Shown piece by piece: positions 1-8,769 of a stretch of 64,000 bases of DNA (the first letter of the stretch is position 1; each line of letters opens with the position of its first letter). The position numbers were made by a program, and so were the translations under genes. The notes beneath the pieces are model-generated. The model was given only the letters and a program-made list of their open reading frames with translations, made no database searches and had not been told where the DNA came from. Source of the stretch: Mucilaginibacter sp. cycad4 (GTDB lineage Bacteria; Bacteroidota; Bacteroidia; Sphingobacteriales; Sphingobacteriaceae); assembly GCF_034263275.1 (NCBI RefSeq), contig NZ_CP139559.1, positions 4,774,001 through 4,838,000 on the forward strand, written 5' to 3'.

Positions 1-5
1 AAAAT

Positions 6-3000
6 TTATGCCTGAGCTTCAGTTTCAATCAAATTTCTAACTTTTGTCTGGTAACCAATACCTGGTTGTACGTTAAGTTCTTCAAGCACGTAGTAAGTTC
101 TTTCACTTGCAAGTGCTTTTGAAACTTCAGAGTTAGGATCATTCCTGTTACCGAACACGATAGCGTTAGCTGAACATGTTTGCTGACAAGCCATTTTGAT
201 TTCGCCGTCTTTAAGCGGACGTTTCTCAATTTTAGCTTTCAGTTTACCGGCCTGGATACGCTGGATACACATTGAGCATTTTTCCATAACCCCACGGAAA
301 CGTGTAACCACGTCAGGGTTAAGTACTAATTGTGTATGTTCGCCTTGCAGGTAGTTATCAAAACGTGCGTCATTCCAGTAGTTGAACCAGTTAAAGCGGC
401 GTACTTTGAACGGACAGTTGTTAGCGCAATAACGTGTACCTACGCAACGGTTGTAAGCCATGTGGTTTAAACCTTCAGACGAGTGAACGGTAGCTAATAC
501 CGGGCATACTGTTTCACAAGGTGCGTGGTCACAGTGCTGGCAAAGCATTGGCTGGTGAACAACCGATACATTGTCAAAGTTCTCAAGCTTATCAATTTCC
601 TTCTCTTTGGTAACTGCTTCTTCGCTGTTGCCATGGTCATTGTAGCTATAGTAACGGTCGATACGGATCCAGTGCATTTCACGACGACGTGAAACCTCAT
701 CTTTACCTACAACCGGGATGTTATTTTCTGCAGAACATGCAACCACACAAGCACCGCAACCGGTACAAGCGTTAAGGTCGATAGCCATTACCCAATCGTA
801 AACTGGGCGGTCATGGTTATCCCAAAGTGATTCGCCATTATAATCTTTACGGCCGTGCTCATTACCGCTGCCTGCTGCAGGGTTCTTTTTGTATTCAACA
901 AAAGTTGCCTCGCGGATCACGCTTCTGCCCTCGTACGAGTGGTGGGTTTGTGTTTGCGCAAGCGGTGATTTGTAACCGGCCGACTTGAATGAAGCTACAG
1001 CAGCAGTTTGGAAAGTACCATTGCTTAAGCTAAAGAAAGGGAAGGCATTTTTACCAACATTGTTACCAACCGGACCAGCATTTGTACGTCCATAACCTAC
1101 AGCTACTGATAAAGTTCCCTGTGTTTGACCAGGCTGAGCCAATACCGGTAACTCAACTGAATAACCGTTAGCATCGATCTTAATCACATCACCTTCTTCC
1201 AGTTTCAATTTCTTCATATCAGAAATTGACATAGCAGCAAAGTTATCCCAGGTAACTTTTGAAACCGGATCAGGAAGTTCCTGCAACCATGGATTGTTGG
1301 CACGTTTACCATCACCTATAGCCTGGCTAACATAAAGCTGCAATTCAAATTTGTCACCATCAGCTGCAACAGCTTTGCTCTGGGTTAATATTTTTTGAGT
1401 TACACCGGCAAGATCAAGGCTAAAGCTGTAAGCCGCCGCCGCTACAGGAGCAACTATCACCATACCTGTTTGCAACAGGGTTTCCCATCCTTTTTGACCA
1501 GACAGGCCACCTTTTGCCAACAAACCTGAATCCCAGGTTTTGCGTACGTAAGTGTAATAATCTTTTATTGGGTTTTCCATCCAAACCAATAAGCTGTGCT
1601 CGGCCTGGCGGGTATTATAAACCGGGTTAATGGTTGGCTGAATTACAGTGTAGTAACCTTCAACAGCGTTTGCATCACCCCATGTTTCCAAATAATGGTG
1701 ATTTGGGGCATTAACGGTAGCTAATAAAGCTGTTTCATCAGCATGATCTGCAAATGATACAGTTAAACGAACGTTTTTAAGCGCTGCTTTAAACTCATCG
1801 TTTTTATAGTAATCATATGCAGGGTTAGCGTTCAGGAATAATACTGCACCAACATCACCGCGTTTTACTTCACTTACAAACTCAACAAATGCAGCGTCGT
1901 TACCGGCATATTGTTTTGATGGGTTATCCAAATCGATGGTAGTACCGTAGCTGCCTAATAAGGAGTTGATAGCATTAACCAACACTTGTGTAGCAACATC
2001 GTTTGAACCCGAAACAACTAACGCTTTGCCTTTAGCAGCAACCAATTCTTTGGCGGCTAACTGGATAGCGGTATCAACTTTTTTGCTGCCGGTTGCTTTT
2101 GAACCCGGTAAAGTAGTACCTGATATAGCGTTATAAAGATTTATTAATGCAACACCAATTTCTGATGGTTTGGTAGTGATGCGGGCATCGGCGTTAGTAC
2201 CGGTTAAGCTCATACCAGTTTCAAACTGAATGTGGCGCGACATCTTTTTGTTTGCCAGAGATTTGCTGTTACGGTTTGAAACATACTGGCGGGTAAATTC
2301 TTCGCCAGAGATCCAGGTACCTAAGAAATCCGCACCGAAACTTACAATTACATCGGCTTTATCAAAGTTGTAGTGAGGCAATACTGCTTTACCAAAACTG
2401 TTTTGATTGGCCTGGATGATACCGGTATATGAAACCGCATCATAATTGATATGTTTTGTAGTAGGGTATTTAGCGATGAATTCGGCAATAACTGCTAAAG
2501 TTGAAGGGCTGTATACAGTTGAAGTAACCAAACGGATGCCTTTACCTGCTGCAGCAACAGCTGCAAGCTCTTTCATTACATAAGCATCAACCTCGGCCCA
2601 ACCAGCTTCGTTACCTTTTAATTTAGGATCTTTTAAACGGTTAACATCATACAGGTCAAGTACTGAAGCCTGGGCTTGTGCGCTTAAACCGCCTTTTGAA
2701 AACACGTCGTTAGGGTTACCTTCAACTTTGATAGGTCGGCCTTCGCGGGTTTTAACCAAAATAGCCTGACCTTCGTAGCTTGAAGAGTAGTAGTTAGCCA
2801 CACCTGGGGTAACCTCTTCAGGTTTGATCAGGTATGGAATTGATTTATGCACCGGCACTTTCTGACAAGCCGCCAATGTAACTGCTCCAACACCAAAGCC
2901 AAGCGCCTTTAAAAAGTCGCGGCGGGGAGTTTTAGCTGATAAACCAGATCCGCTAAGCACTTCCTCGATAGGAATTGGCTCTGCAAATTCGTTCTTATTT

Positions 3001-3068
3001 TTCTCAACAAATTCTGGTGTTCTGTTTAGTTCTTCTAAACCTTTCCAGTATTTTTTATTGCTGTCCAT
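6..3068 (-). CDS. actB: Alternative complex III iron-sulfur/molybdopterin-like subunit ActB
   Basis: Subunit of the quinol:electron-acceptor oxidoreductase (alternative complex III) that replaces cytochrome bc1 in many Bacteroidota. The 1020-residue protein has a twin-arginine-type motif (RRDFLKALG, about residue 49) followed by a hydrophobic stretch and a Cys. A long molybdopterin-oxidoreductase-like domain follows, then a C-terminal ferredoxin-like domain. The cysteine clusters CTGCGACVVAC (about residue 770), CQHCDHAPCETVC, CVGTRYCANNC and CSMC with a later CQQTC match the four cubane-cluster pattern of the NrfC/PsrB type. In studied ActB proteins the molybdopterin domain carries no cofactor; whether that holds here cannot be read from sequence. 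It lies 36 bases downstream of actA on the same strand, so the operon probably continues beyond the window edge with actC and later genes. Confidence 0.93.
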   Translation of the reverse strand: MDSNKKYWKGLEELNRTPEFVEKNKNEFAEPIPIEEVLSGSGLSAKTPRRDFLKALGFGVGAVTLAACQKVPVHKSIPYLIKPEEVTPGVANYYSSSYEGQAILVKTREGRPIKVEGNPNDVFSKGGLSAQAQASVLDLYDVNRLKDPKLKGNEAGWAEVDAYVMKELAAVAAAGKGIRLVTSTVYSPSTLAVIAEFIAKYPTTKHINYDAVSYTGIIQANQNSFGKAVLPHYNFDKADVIVSFGADFLGTWISGEEFTRQYVSNRNSKSLANKKMSRHIQFETGMSLTGTNADARITTKPSEIGVALINLYNAISGTTLPGSKATGSKKVDTAIQLAAKELVAAKGKALVVSGSNDVATQVLVNAINSLLGSYGTTIDLDNPSKQYAGNDAAFVEFVSEVKRGDVGAVLFLNANPAYDYYKNDEFKAALKNVRLTVSFADHADETALLATVNAPNHHYLETWGDANAVEGYYTVIQPTINPVYNTRQAEHSLLVWMENPIKDYYTYVRKTWDSGLLAKGGLSGQKGWETLLQTGMVIVAPVAAAAYSFSLDLAGVTQKILTQSKAVAADGDKFELQLYVSQAIGDGKRANNPWLQELPDPVSKVTWDNFAAMSISDMKKLKLEEGDVIKIDANGYSVELPVLAQPGQTQGTLSVAVGYGRTNAGPVGNNVGKNAFPFFSLSNGTFQTAAVASFKSAGYKSPLAQTQTHHSYEGRSVIREATFVEYKKNPAAGSGNEHGRKDYNGESLWDNHDRPVYDWVMAIDLNACTGCGACVVACSAENNIPVVGKDEVSRRREMHWIRIDRYYSYNDHGNSEEAVTKEKEIDKLENFDNVSVVHQPMLCQHCDHAPCETVCPVLATVHSSEGLNHMAYNRCVGTRYCANNCPFKVRRFNWFNYWNDARFDNYLQGEHTQLVLNPDVVTRFRGVMEKCSMCIQRIQAGKLKAKIEKRPLKDGEIKMACQQTCSANAIVFGNRNDPNSEVSKALASERTYYVLEELNVQPGIGYQTKVRNLIETEAQA

Positions 3069-3104
3069 TTAAGCTGTATAAACTGTAATGCTAAATTCTT
3101 TTTA

Positions 3105-4391
3105 TTAATAGTGACACTTACCGCACTCGATACCACCTAACACGGCGGCTGTAACTTTCTCACCTTTCTTGATCTTATCGTGTGCAGCCAGGATGCTGTC
3201 ATAGTAAGCATTGCCTTTACCGTTAACTTCGGTACGTTTGTGGCACTGGATACACCACTTCATGGTAAGCGGAGAGTATTGGTAAACCTCTTTCATTTCC
3301 TGTACCGGACCATGGCACTGCTGACATTTAATACCGCCAACTTTTACGTGTTGAGAGTGGTTAAAGTAAGCTAAGTCGGGCAGGTTGTGGATACGTACCC
3401 ACTGAATTGGTTTAGCTGCAGTGCTGTCATACTTCTGAGTTTTTGGATCGTAACCCAAGGCATCATAGATCTTATGGATCTCTTCCGACTCGGTTTTAAC
3501 AACCTTGTGGCAGTTCATACACACGTTTAATGAAGGGATAGAAGCATTTTTTGACTTGTATGCACCTGTGTGGCAGTACTGGCAATCAATTTTCATGATA
3601 CCTGCGTGTAACTCGTGCGAGTATTTAATTGGCTGCACCGGCTGGTAACCCTGGTGAACGTTGGTGTTCCATAAAGTAACCCAACCCCAGCTGCACATAG
3701 CAACAGTACCTGCAACCAATATAAAGAATACCAGTTTTTTGTTTTTAAGGATTTTGGTAATAAATTCCTTTTTAGCGTCAACCGCTACAGCACCTTCCGG
3801 AGTAACAATTTCGTCCTCAATAATAAGGTCTTTGTTTTTAAGCAGGATGCGCTCTAAAGAACCTACTACCCTGTTCAATACCAGGATAACGATGAAGGCG
3901 ATAACGATGATACCGATCAAACCGAAAACAACCATATCGCTCGGGCCGCTTTCAACTTTAACAGATGTAGCGCCATTTGCCCCGCCACCTGCCGGCTTAG
4001 CCTGCATGTCTTTCCAGGTAGTACGAACATAGGTTAAGATATTACCTACATCGGCATCGCTAAGATCAGCGAAAACGGTCATGCCCGACTGGTTGTACTC
4101 GTTATAAATTTTGAGTGCCTTAGGGTTTTTAGCAGCAATCAGCGCCTGGTTATTCTGAATCCACTGGATAAGATATTTATCGTCGGTTTCTTGAGTAAGC
4201 TGCGGGCCTAATGCCGGACCAATTAAACGGGTGTCGATTTTGTGACAGGTAGTACATTTTGATTTGAAAATGGCCTCGCCTTTAGCAGCGTCAGTTTGCG
4301 CGTACGCAGTTGATAAACTCCAAAAAGCAAACCCGGCAATCAGTAAAACCGACCTTGAGAATTGTTTAAGAATCAATGAGAAACTTCTCAT
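3105..4391 (-). CDS. actA: Alternative complex III multiheme cytochrome c subunit ActA, with extra N-terminal monoheme domain
   Basis: Membrane-anchored cytochrome c of alternative complex III that passes electrons from ActB to periplasmic acceptors. The signal-like N-terminus (hydrophobic, ending AYAQ near residue 32) is followed by a monoheme cytochrome domain with CTTCH at about residue 46. Two hydrophobic segments follow (about residues 155-178 and 218-240). The C-terminal half carries five haem motifs, CQYCH, CMNCH, CQQCH, CIQCH and CGKCH, the last two residues from the end. The pentahaem part is the classic ActA. The monohaem domain fused in front resembles the separate small cytochrome (ActE-like) of other complexes, giving six CxxCH in all. 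It is first in the act operon, 36 bases before actB. Confidence 0.92.
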   Translation of the reverse strand: MRSFSLILKQFSRSVLLIAGFAFWSLSTAYAQTDAAKGEAIFKSKCTTCHKIDTRLIGPALGPQLTQETDDKYLIQWIQNNQALIAAKNPKALKIYNEYNQSGMTVFADLSDADVGNILTYVRTTWKDMQAKPAGGGANGATSVKVESGPSDMVVFGLIGIIVIAFIVILVLNRVVGSLERILLKNKDLIIEDEIVTPEGAVAVDAKKEFITKILKNKKLVFFILVAGTVAMCSWGWVTLWNTNVHQGYQPVQPIKYSHELHAGIMKIDCQYCHTGAYKSKNASIPSLNVCMNCHKVVKTESEEIHKIYDALGYDPKTQKYDSTAAKPIQWVRIHNLPDLAYFNHSQHVKVGGIKCQQCHGPVQEMKEVYQYSPLTMKWCIQCHKRTEVNGKGNAYYDSILAAHDKIKKGEKVTAAVLGGIECGKCHY

Positions 4392-4473
4392 ACAGTGTAT
4401 TTATGCTAAATAATTTTTATATTAATGATTGAAACTGTTGTAAGATGTATGTTTCATCGGATAATTACAGGCA

Positions 4474-4481
4474 CAAAAGTA
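4474..4481 (-). promoter_or_regulatory. Bacteroidota-type -7 box upstream of actA
   Basis: On the minus strand this reads TACTTTTG, a perfect match to the Bacteroidota -7 consensus TAnnTTTG, about 85 bases before the actA start. No clear -33 TTG is seen at the usual spacing, so the call rests on the -7 box and position. The rest of the 252-base gap 4392-4643 is AT-rich and holds nothing else I recognise. Confidence 0.45.
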
Positions 4482-4643
4482 TAATTTTATACACTATCGG
4501 TGACACATAAATGACACCAACCTATAATTTATAATCGTTCTAAATAGACAAAAAACTGCGTTTAAACGCTGCTAAATGCATATTAATGTCATTTGACATT
4601 TTTGGGGAATAATTATTATCCAACTTTAATTATAAAATTTTAT

Positions 4644-5624
4644 CTATTGTTTTAATAACCAGGCAAAAATAAGCGGTGCAACAATGGTTGCATCACTCTC
4701 TACTATAAACTTAGGCGTGTGGATGTCAAGCTTGCCCCAGGTTATTTTTTCGTTTGGAACTGCGCCCGAGTATGAACCGTATGAGGTAGTTGAATCGGAG
4801 ATCTGGCAGAAGTAGCTCCAGAAAGGAACATCATGCATCTCCATATCCTGGTAAAGCATCGGCACAACGCATATCGGGAAGTCGCCGGCTATACCACCAC
4901 CTATCTGGAAAAAGCCGATGCCTTTGCCCGACGAGTTTTTAGTATACCAGTCGGCCAGCCATGCCATGTATTCGATACCGCTTTTCATGGTTGACGCTTT
5001 AAGCTCGCCTTTAATAACATATGAAGCAAAGATGTTGCCCATGGTCGAATCTTCCCAGCCTGGTACAACGATAGGCAGGTTCTTTTCAGCCGCGGCAAGC
5101 ATCCATGAGTTTTTAGGATCAATTTCATAGTATTGCTCCAATTCACCGCTCAATAATATTTTGTACATGTACTCGTGAGGGAAATAGCGCTCGCCGCTGT
5201 CATCAGCATCTTTCCAGATCTTGTGGATATGTTTTTGCAAACGACGGAAAGCTTCCTCTTCCGGGATACAAGTATCTGTAACACGGTTATAGTGATTTTC
5301 GAGTAAATCCCATTCTTCCTGAGGGCTCAGGTCGCGGTAATTAGGTACCCTTTTGTAATGTGAGTGCGCTACAAGATTCATGATATCCTCTTCCAAATTG
5401 GCGCCTGTACATGATATAATAGCAATTTTATCCTGGCGGATCATCTCAGCCAGTGAAATACCCAGCTCGGCTGTACTCATGGCCCCTGCTAAGGTTACCA
5501 TCATTTTACCGCCTTCTTCAAGGTGTGTTTCATAGCCTTTAGCTGCATCCATTAATGCCGCGGCGTTAAAGTGCAGATAATTTCTTTCAATAAACTGCGA
5601 AATAGGTCCTCTTGTAGTGCTCAT
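4644..5624 (-). CDS. Deoxyhypusine synthase family protein
   Basis: A 326-residue protein of the deoxyhypusine/homospermidine synthase fold. The family transfers an aminobutyl group from spermidine, in an NAD-dependent reaction through a lysine imine. The GAMSTAELG and SCTGANLEED stretches (about residues 47-80) match the NAD-binding part. The C-terminal ITWGKL places a lysine at about residue 298, equivalent to the catalytic lysine in eukaryotic enzymes (WGK). The fold is therefore complete and probably active. Bacteria lack hypusinated eIF5A, and bacterial members are often annotated deoxyhypusine-synthase-like; some make homospermidine. The substrate here is not decided by the sequence. 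It is a single gene with its own TACTTTTG box 24 bases upstream, and no polyamine genes lie next to it. Confidence 0.88.
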   Translation of the reverse strand: MSTTRGPISQFIERNYLHFNAAALMDAAKGYETHLEEGGKMMVTLAGAMSTAELGISLAEMIRQDKIAIISCTGANLEEDIMNLVAHSHYKRVPNYRDLSPQEEWDLLENHYNRVTDTCIPEEEAFRRLQKHIHKIWKDADDSGERYFPHEYMYKILLSGELEQYYEIDPKNSWMLAAAEKNLPIVVPGWEDSTMGNIFASYVIKGELKASTMKSGIEYMAWLADWYTKNSSGKGIGFFQIGGGIAGDFPICVVPMLYQDMEMHDVPFWSYFCQISDSTTSYGSYSGAVPNEKITWGKLDIHTPKFIVESDATIVAPLIFAWLLKQ

Positions 5625-5647
5625 AATATTTCAATAAATTTCAGCCG

Positions 5648-5655
5648 CAAAAGTA
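5648..5655 (-). promoter_or_regulatory. -7 box upstream of the deoxyhypusine-synthase-like gene
   Basis: The minus strand reads TACTTTTG, matching TAnnTTTG, 24 bases before the start codon at 5624. This implies a short leader. The -33 element is not obvious. Confidence 0.5.
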
Positions 5656-5830
5656 GACATTTTAGTTAAATTGGATTTTAAATGGAACTTTATCTTTTTA
5701 TAACCATTTCATCTCGAAAATTAACGTCCCCCATCCCCTACCCCTCCTTGTATTGTCATCATTATTTTTAAAATACTGTCCACATAACCTTATAAAGCAA
5801 AATGGATTATATTAGCCAACGCAAATATCT

Positions 5831-6958
5831 ATGAAGAAACTTGTTACCTTAATACTGATCTGCGCTCTTTCAACCAGTGCCTTTTCACAAATATCCCGCG
5901 TTGTGAAGCGGATGTATTTTGATAAAGACACCACGCGCAAAAGCAGCTTTGTTATTTTACCCGTTTTAAGTTCGGCCCCCGAAACCGGGCTGGAGGTTGG
6001 CGGCGCAGGCCTCCTTTCTTTTTATACCGATACTTCAAAACTCAATACACGGGTATCCAATGTTTTTGGATATGCCTCTATTACCACAAAAGGTCAGAGC
6101 CGTTTAAGCCTTACTACCAGCTACTGGACACCCGGGAACGATTATCACCTAACAGCCGGCATTGGCTACATCAATTTTCCTTTTAATTTTTATGGCATCG
6201 GTAACAATACATTAAGGGCTAACTCCGACAGGATTGGTCAAAAACGGTTCAAGGTGAATTTTACTGCCGAAAAAAAGATCTCGAATAACCTGTACGCCGG
6301 TATAATAGGTGGCGCCTGGGATTACAAATTCAAGGATGATGATAAAACAGGCATATTTTATACCGACCCTCGCGTTGAAGACCATGGCGGCGGACCAAGC
6401 GCCTACATAGGCCCAACCATCACATTCGATAATAGGAATAATAATACTTACACCACCAAAGGGCTCATTGTAAACGCCTATTTTCAGGCTATACACGGCA
6501 TGTTTGGCAATAACGATTATAAAGGCGGCTTCTTCAACATCGAATATTCGCAGTTTTTTTTGCTGGCACCTAAATGGGTGCTCGGCCTCGATGTACAGGA
6601 ACAAAGCCTTACCGGCAGCACTTCGCCGTTTTATTTATTGCCTGGTTTAGGTAGCGATGAGCTCATGCGGGGTTATTATAACGGGCGCTTTCGTGACAGG
6701 AATATGTTAGCCGGCCAGGCCGAACTCCGTTACCGTCTCAGCAATCGCATAGGCTTTGCAGGTTTTGTTGGCGGCGGCGAGGTTTTTAAAAGCAGCTTCA
6801 GCGCTTCCGAACTAAAGCCAAACTATGGTGGTGGCATCCGTTATTTTTTTGATGTTGAAAAAGGGCTTGCCGTACGTATTGATTATGGCGTAGGTCAGAA
6901 GATCCCTAACGAGAAAAGATTAACCGGCTTTTATATTGGATTGGGTCAGTCGTTTTGA
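5831..6958 (+). CDS. BamA/TamA-type outer-membrane beta-barrel protein (surface antigen D15-like)
   Basis: A 375-residue secreted protein with a clear signal peptide (MKKLVTLILICALSTSAFSQ). The rest is rich in alternating aromatic and glycine residues typical of outer-membrane strands, with GGPSAYIGPTITFDNRNN near the middle and a C-terminal FYIGLGQSF ending in Phe, as expected for a BAM substrate. The length fits a bare barrel of the bacterial surface antigen family without POTRA domains, so a role in lipid or substrate passage rather than BAM assembly is plausible but unproven. It is convergent with the next gene across a hairpin-rich 125-base spacer. Confidence 0.75.
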   Translation: MKKLVTLILICALSTSAFSQISRVVKRMYFDKDTTRKSSFVILPVLSSAPETGLEVGGAGLLSFYTDTSKLNTRVSNVFGYASITTKGQSRLSLTTSYWTPGNDYHLTAGIGYINFPFNFYGIGNNTLRANSDRIGQKRFKVNFTAEKKISNNLYAGIIGGAWDYKFKDDDKTGIFYTDPRVEDHGGGPSAYIGPTITFDNRNNNTYTTKGLIVNAYFQAIHGMFGNNDYKGGFFNIEYSQFFLLAPKWVLGLDVQEQSLTGSTSPFYLLPGLGSDELMRGYYNGRFRDRNMLAGQAELRYRLSNRIGFAGFVGGGEVFKSSFSASELKPNYGGGIRYFFDVEKGLAVRIDYGVGQKIPNEKRLTGFYIGLGQSF

Positions 6959-6964
6959 TCTTTG

Positions 6965-7078
6965 AGTTCATAGTTGATGGTTCATAGTTCATGGCAAACT
7001 CCCTATCGTAAATGGATTGAGTGATTTAATACAACGCACTTCGGCCATGAACCATGATCTACTAACCATGAACTAACC
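6965..7078. repeat. Word-iterated inverted repeat (TTCATAGTTCATGG family)
   Basis: The left side iterates TTCATAGTTGATGG and TTCATAGTTCATGG. The right side carries the reverse complement (CCATGAACCATG, then CCATGAACTAA). The two sides can pair into a long imperfect hairpin between two convergent genes, probably a bidirectional terminator. A related word pair occurs at 54780-54868. Confidence 0.6.
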
Positions 7079-7083
7079 AACGG

Positions 7084-7686
7084 TTAATACCTCACCCTAA
7101 AATCTTCCTTACTCATCCCCGGCTTAAAAAATACCAGGCCGATATAAAACAGGTCAATAGTTACCCTTACCCGCTTGTCAGTCTTTACCCGCTCCCAGGC
7201 CCGTTTTGTATTTTGTGTGCAATGGATCCCTGAAAAGATCAGTACCGTATCATCATTAATATTGGGTATTACTTTTTCCAGGCATTCTGTTGCATCATGC
7301 CTGGCAGCGTCTACCAAAATCATGTCAGCCTGTCGGGATCCTGCGGAATCCTTTATATCGGTGATCTCAGCCTTGGGGACAGCGTTGCCAACTATCAATG
7401 GTATAATATAATCGTCATGATCAGCAAAAAAAACAGTTGCGGGCTTAAAATAAACAGCAAACCGGTAAATCAATTTGTAAACTTTAAGCGGCATGGTTTT
7501 TATCACGCGCTTGTCAGGATGTTGTTTGTGGAGTATCTTTTCAATTTCCCGGTACACTTTTTGGTCGCGATAATCGTAAATAACCGTATCAATCAGCTTG
7601 TAAACAAATGGTGAGTGTACGCCATGCCTGTTGTTGGCCTTAAACCGGTGCAGCAAATAACTGAGCCCGTACCTTATATTATACAT
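7084..7686 (-). CDS. Class I methyltransferase-like protein, degenerate
   Basis: A 200-residue cytosolic protein without a signal peptide. The N-terminal NRHGVHSPFVYKLID is a signature I associate with Bacteroidota proteins annotated as class I SAM-dependent methyltransferases. The region 70-170 (VFFADHD, MILVDAARHDA, TVLIFSGIHC) resembles the alternating strands and helices of an O-methyltransferase domain. A canonical glycine-rich SAM loop is not visible, so activity is doubtful. It is divergent from the SirB1-like gene at 7731 with a 44-base gap. The function remains unknown; the family assignment is from pattern memory only. Confidence 0.5.
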   Translation of the reverse strand: MYNIRYGLSYLLHRFKANNRHGVHSPFVYKLIDTVIYDYRDQKVYREIEKILHKQHPDKRVIKTMPLKVYKLIYRFAVYFKPATVFFADHDDYIIPLIVGNAVPKAEITDIKDSAGSRQADMILVDAARHDATECLEKVIPNINDDTVLIFSGIHCTQNTKRAWERVKTDKRVRVTIDLFYIGLVFFKPGMSKEDFRVRY

Positions 7687-7730
7687 CGCTGTAAAAATAA
7701 AAAAGGTTTAGTATTTTAGCGTTACAGCGT

Positions 7731-8606
7731 ATGATAAATCCAACTGAAGTAAATTCATTGATTCGCCTGCTGGATGATCCGGACAGCGAGATCTTTGAGC
7801 ATGTGTATAACAAATTATTTTCATATGGGGCAGAGGCAATTACTTATCTCGAATCGGCCTTTGAACAGGCTTTTGACCCTATCCAGCAGGAACGCATAGC
7901 TAACCTGGTGCATGAGATTCAGTTCAGCAACCTTAAAAACGATTTAAAACTTTGGAACCAAAGCGGCGCGTTCGATTTGTTGCAGGGCATCCTGATCATT
8001 AACCGGTATCAATACCCCGACCTTGATGAGCAAAAGGTAATCAACCAGATAGAAGCCATAAAACGTGACATATGGATCCAAATGATGAATGAGGCCAGTC
8101 CGAAAGAACAGATCAAACTCATCAACCATGTATTTTACAATATCTACGGTTTCAGCGGCAACACTGCCAATCACCTCGATCCGCAAAACAGTTTTTTGAG
8201 CCAGGTGCTGGAAACCAAAAAAGGTAACCAGATCTCGTTAGCCATCATCTATTCCATCATAGCGCAAAAACTGGATATCCCGGTTTATGGCGTTAACCTG
8301 CCCCAGCATTTTATCCTCGCCTATCTTGACGAAAGCATGCAGAGCGAGTTTGAAAGCGGCATCCTGTTTTACATTAACGCCTTTAACAAAGGTTTTTTGT
8401 TCGGCAGGCGCGATGTGGATATGTTCCTGAAACAGCTTAACCTTAAATTTGACAAACAGTTTTACGAGCCCTGCTCCAATACCGATATCATTAAACGGGT
8501 GCTCCGTAATCTTATCAGCGCTTATGAAAATCTTGGCTCGGCCGAAAAGGTAAGGGAGTTGAATGAATTGCTCCAAATTATGGATGATGCCCCCCCCGCC
8601 CCCTAA
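7731..8606 (+). CDS. SirB1/transglutaminase-like family protein
   Basis: A 291-residue cytosolic protein. The core LETKKGNQISLAIIYSIIAQKLDIPVYGVNLPQHFILAYLD (about residues 160-205) matches the SirB1 family, a transglutaminase-like fold often found near prfA/hemK in Proteobacteria. The N-terminal 80 residues are helical and resemble HEAT-type repeats (SLIRLLDDPDSEIFEHVYNKL). I see no convincing Cys-His-Asp triad. The C-terminus DDAPPAP is encoded by the start of a C-rich palindromic repeat (see 8588-8688), so the last few residues look repeat-derived. The role is unknown. Confidence 0.72.
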   Translation: MINPTEVNSLIRLLDDPDSEIFEHVYNKLFSYGAEAITYLESAFEQAFDPIQQERIANLVHEIQFSNLKNDLKLWNQSGAFDLLQGILIINRYQYPDLDEQKVINQIEAIKRDIWIQMMNEASPKEQIKLINHVFYNIYGFSGNTANHLDPQNSFLSQVLETKKGNQISLAIIYSIIAQKLDIPVYGVNLPQHFILAYLDESMQSEFESGILFYINAFNKGFLFGRRDVDMFLKQLNLKFDKQFYEPCSNTDIIKRVLRNLISAYENLGSAEKVRELNELLQIMDDAPPAP

Positions 8607-8688
8607 AAGGGGTGCTTTTGATTTGCAAGGTATTTTACCCCTAAATGTCAACCATTGTTCCCCCTTTAGGGGGTTAGGGGGCTCTTTA
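8588..8688. repeat. CCCCCTAAAGGGG palindromic interspersed repeat
   Basis: C-run/G-run blocks (GCCCCCTAAAAGGGG at the left, CCCCCTTTAGGGGG then TTAGGGGG at the right) pair with each other around about 50 bases. It overlaps the stop region of the SirB1-like gene and could end its transcript. Related short copies are at 17378-17402, 26592-26618, 55195-55295 and 55995-56030. Confidence 0.6.
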
Positions 8689-8769
8689 TCCCACCGATCC
8701 TGTATTTCATCCCATTTATTTATTCAGTAGTATTGTGCATTATACCTTGCGGGCATAATTCAAAACACT

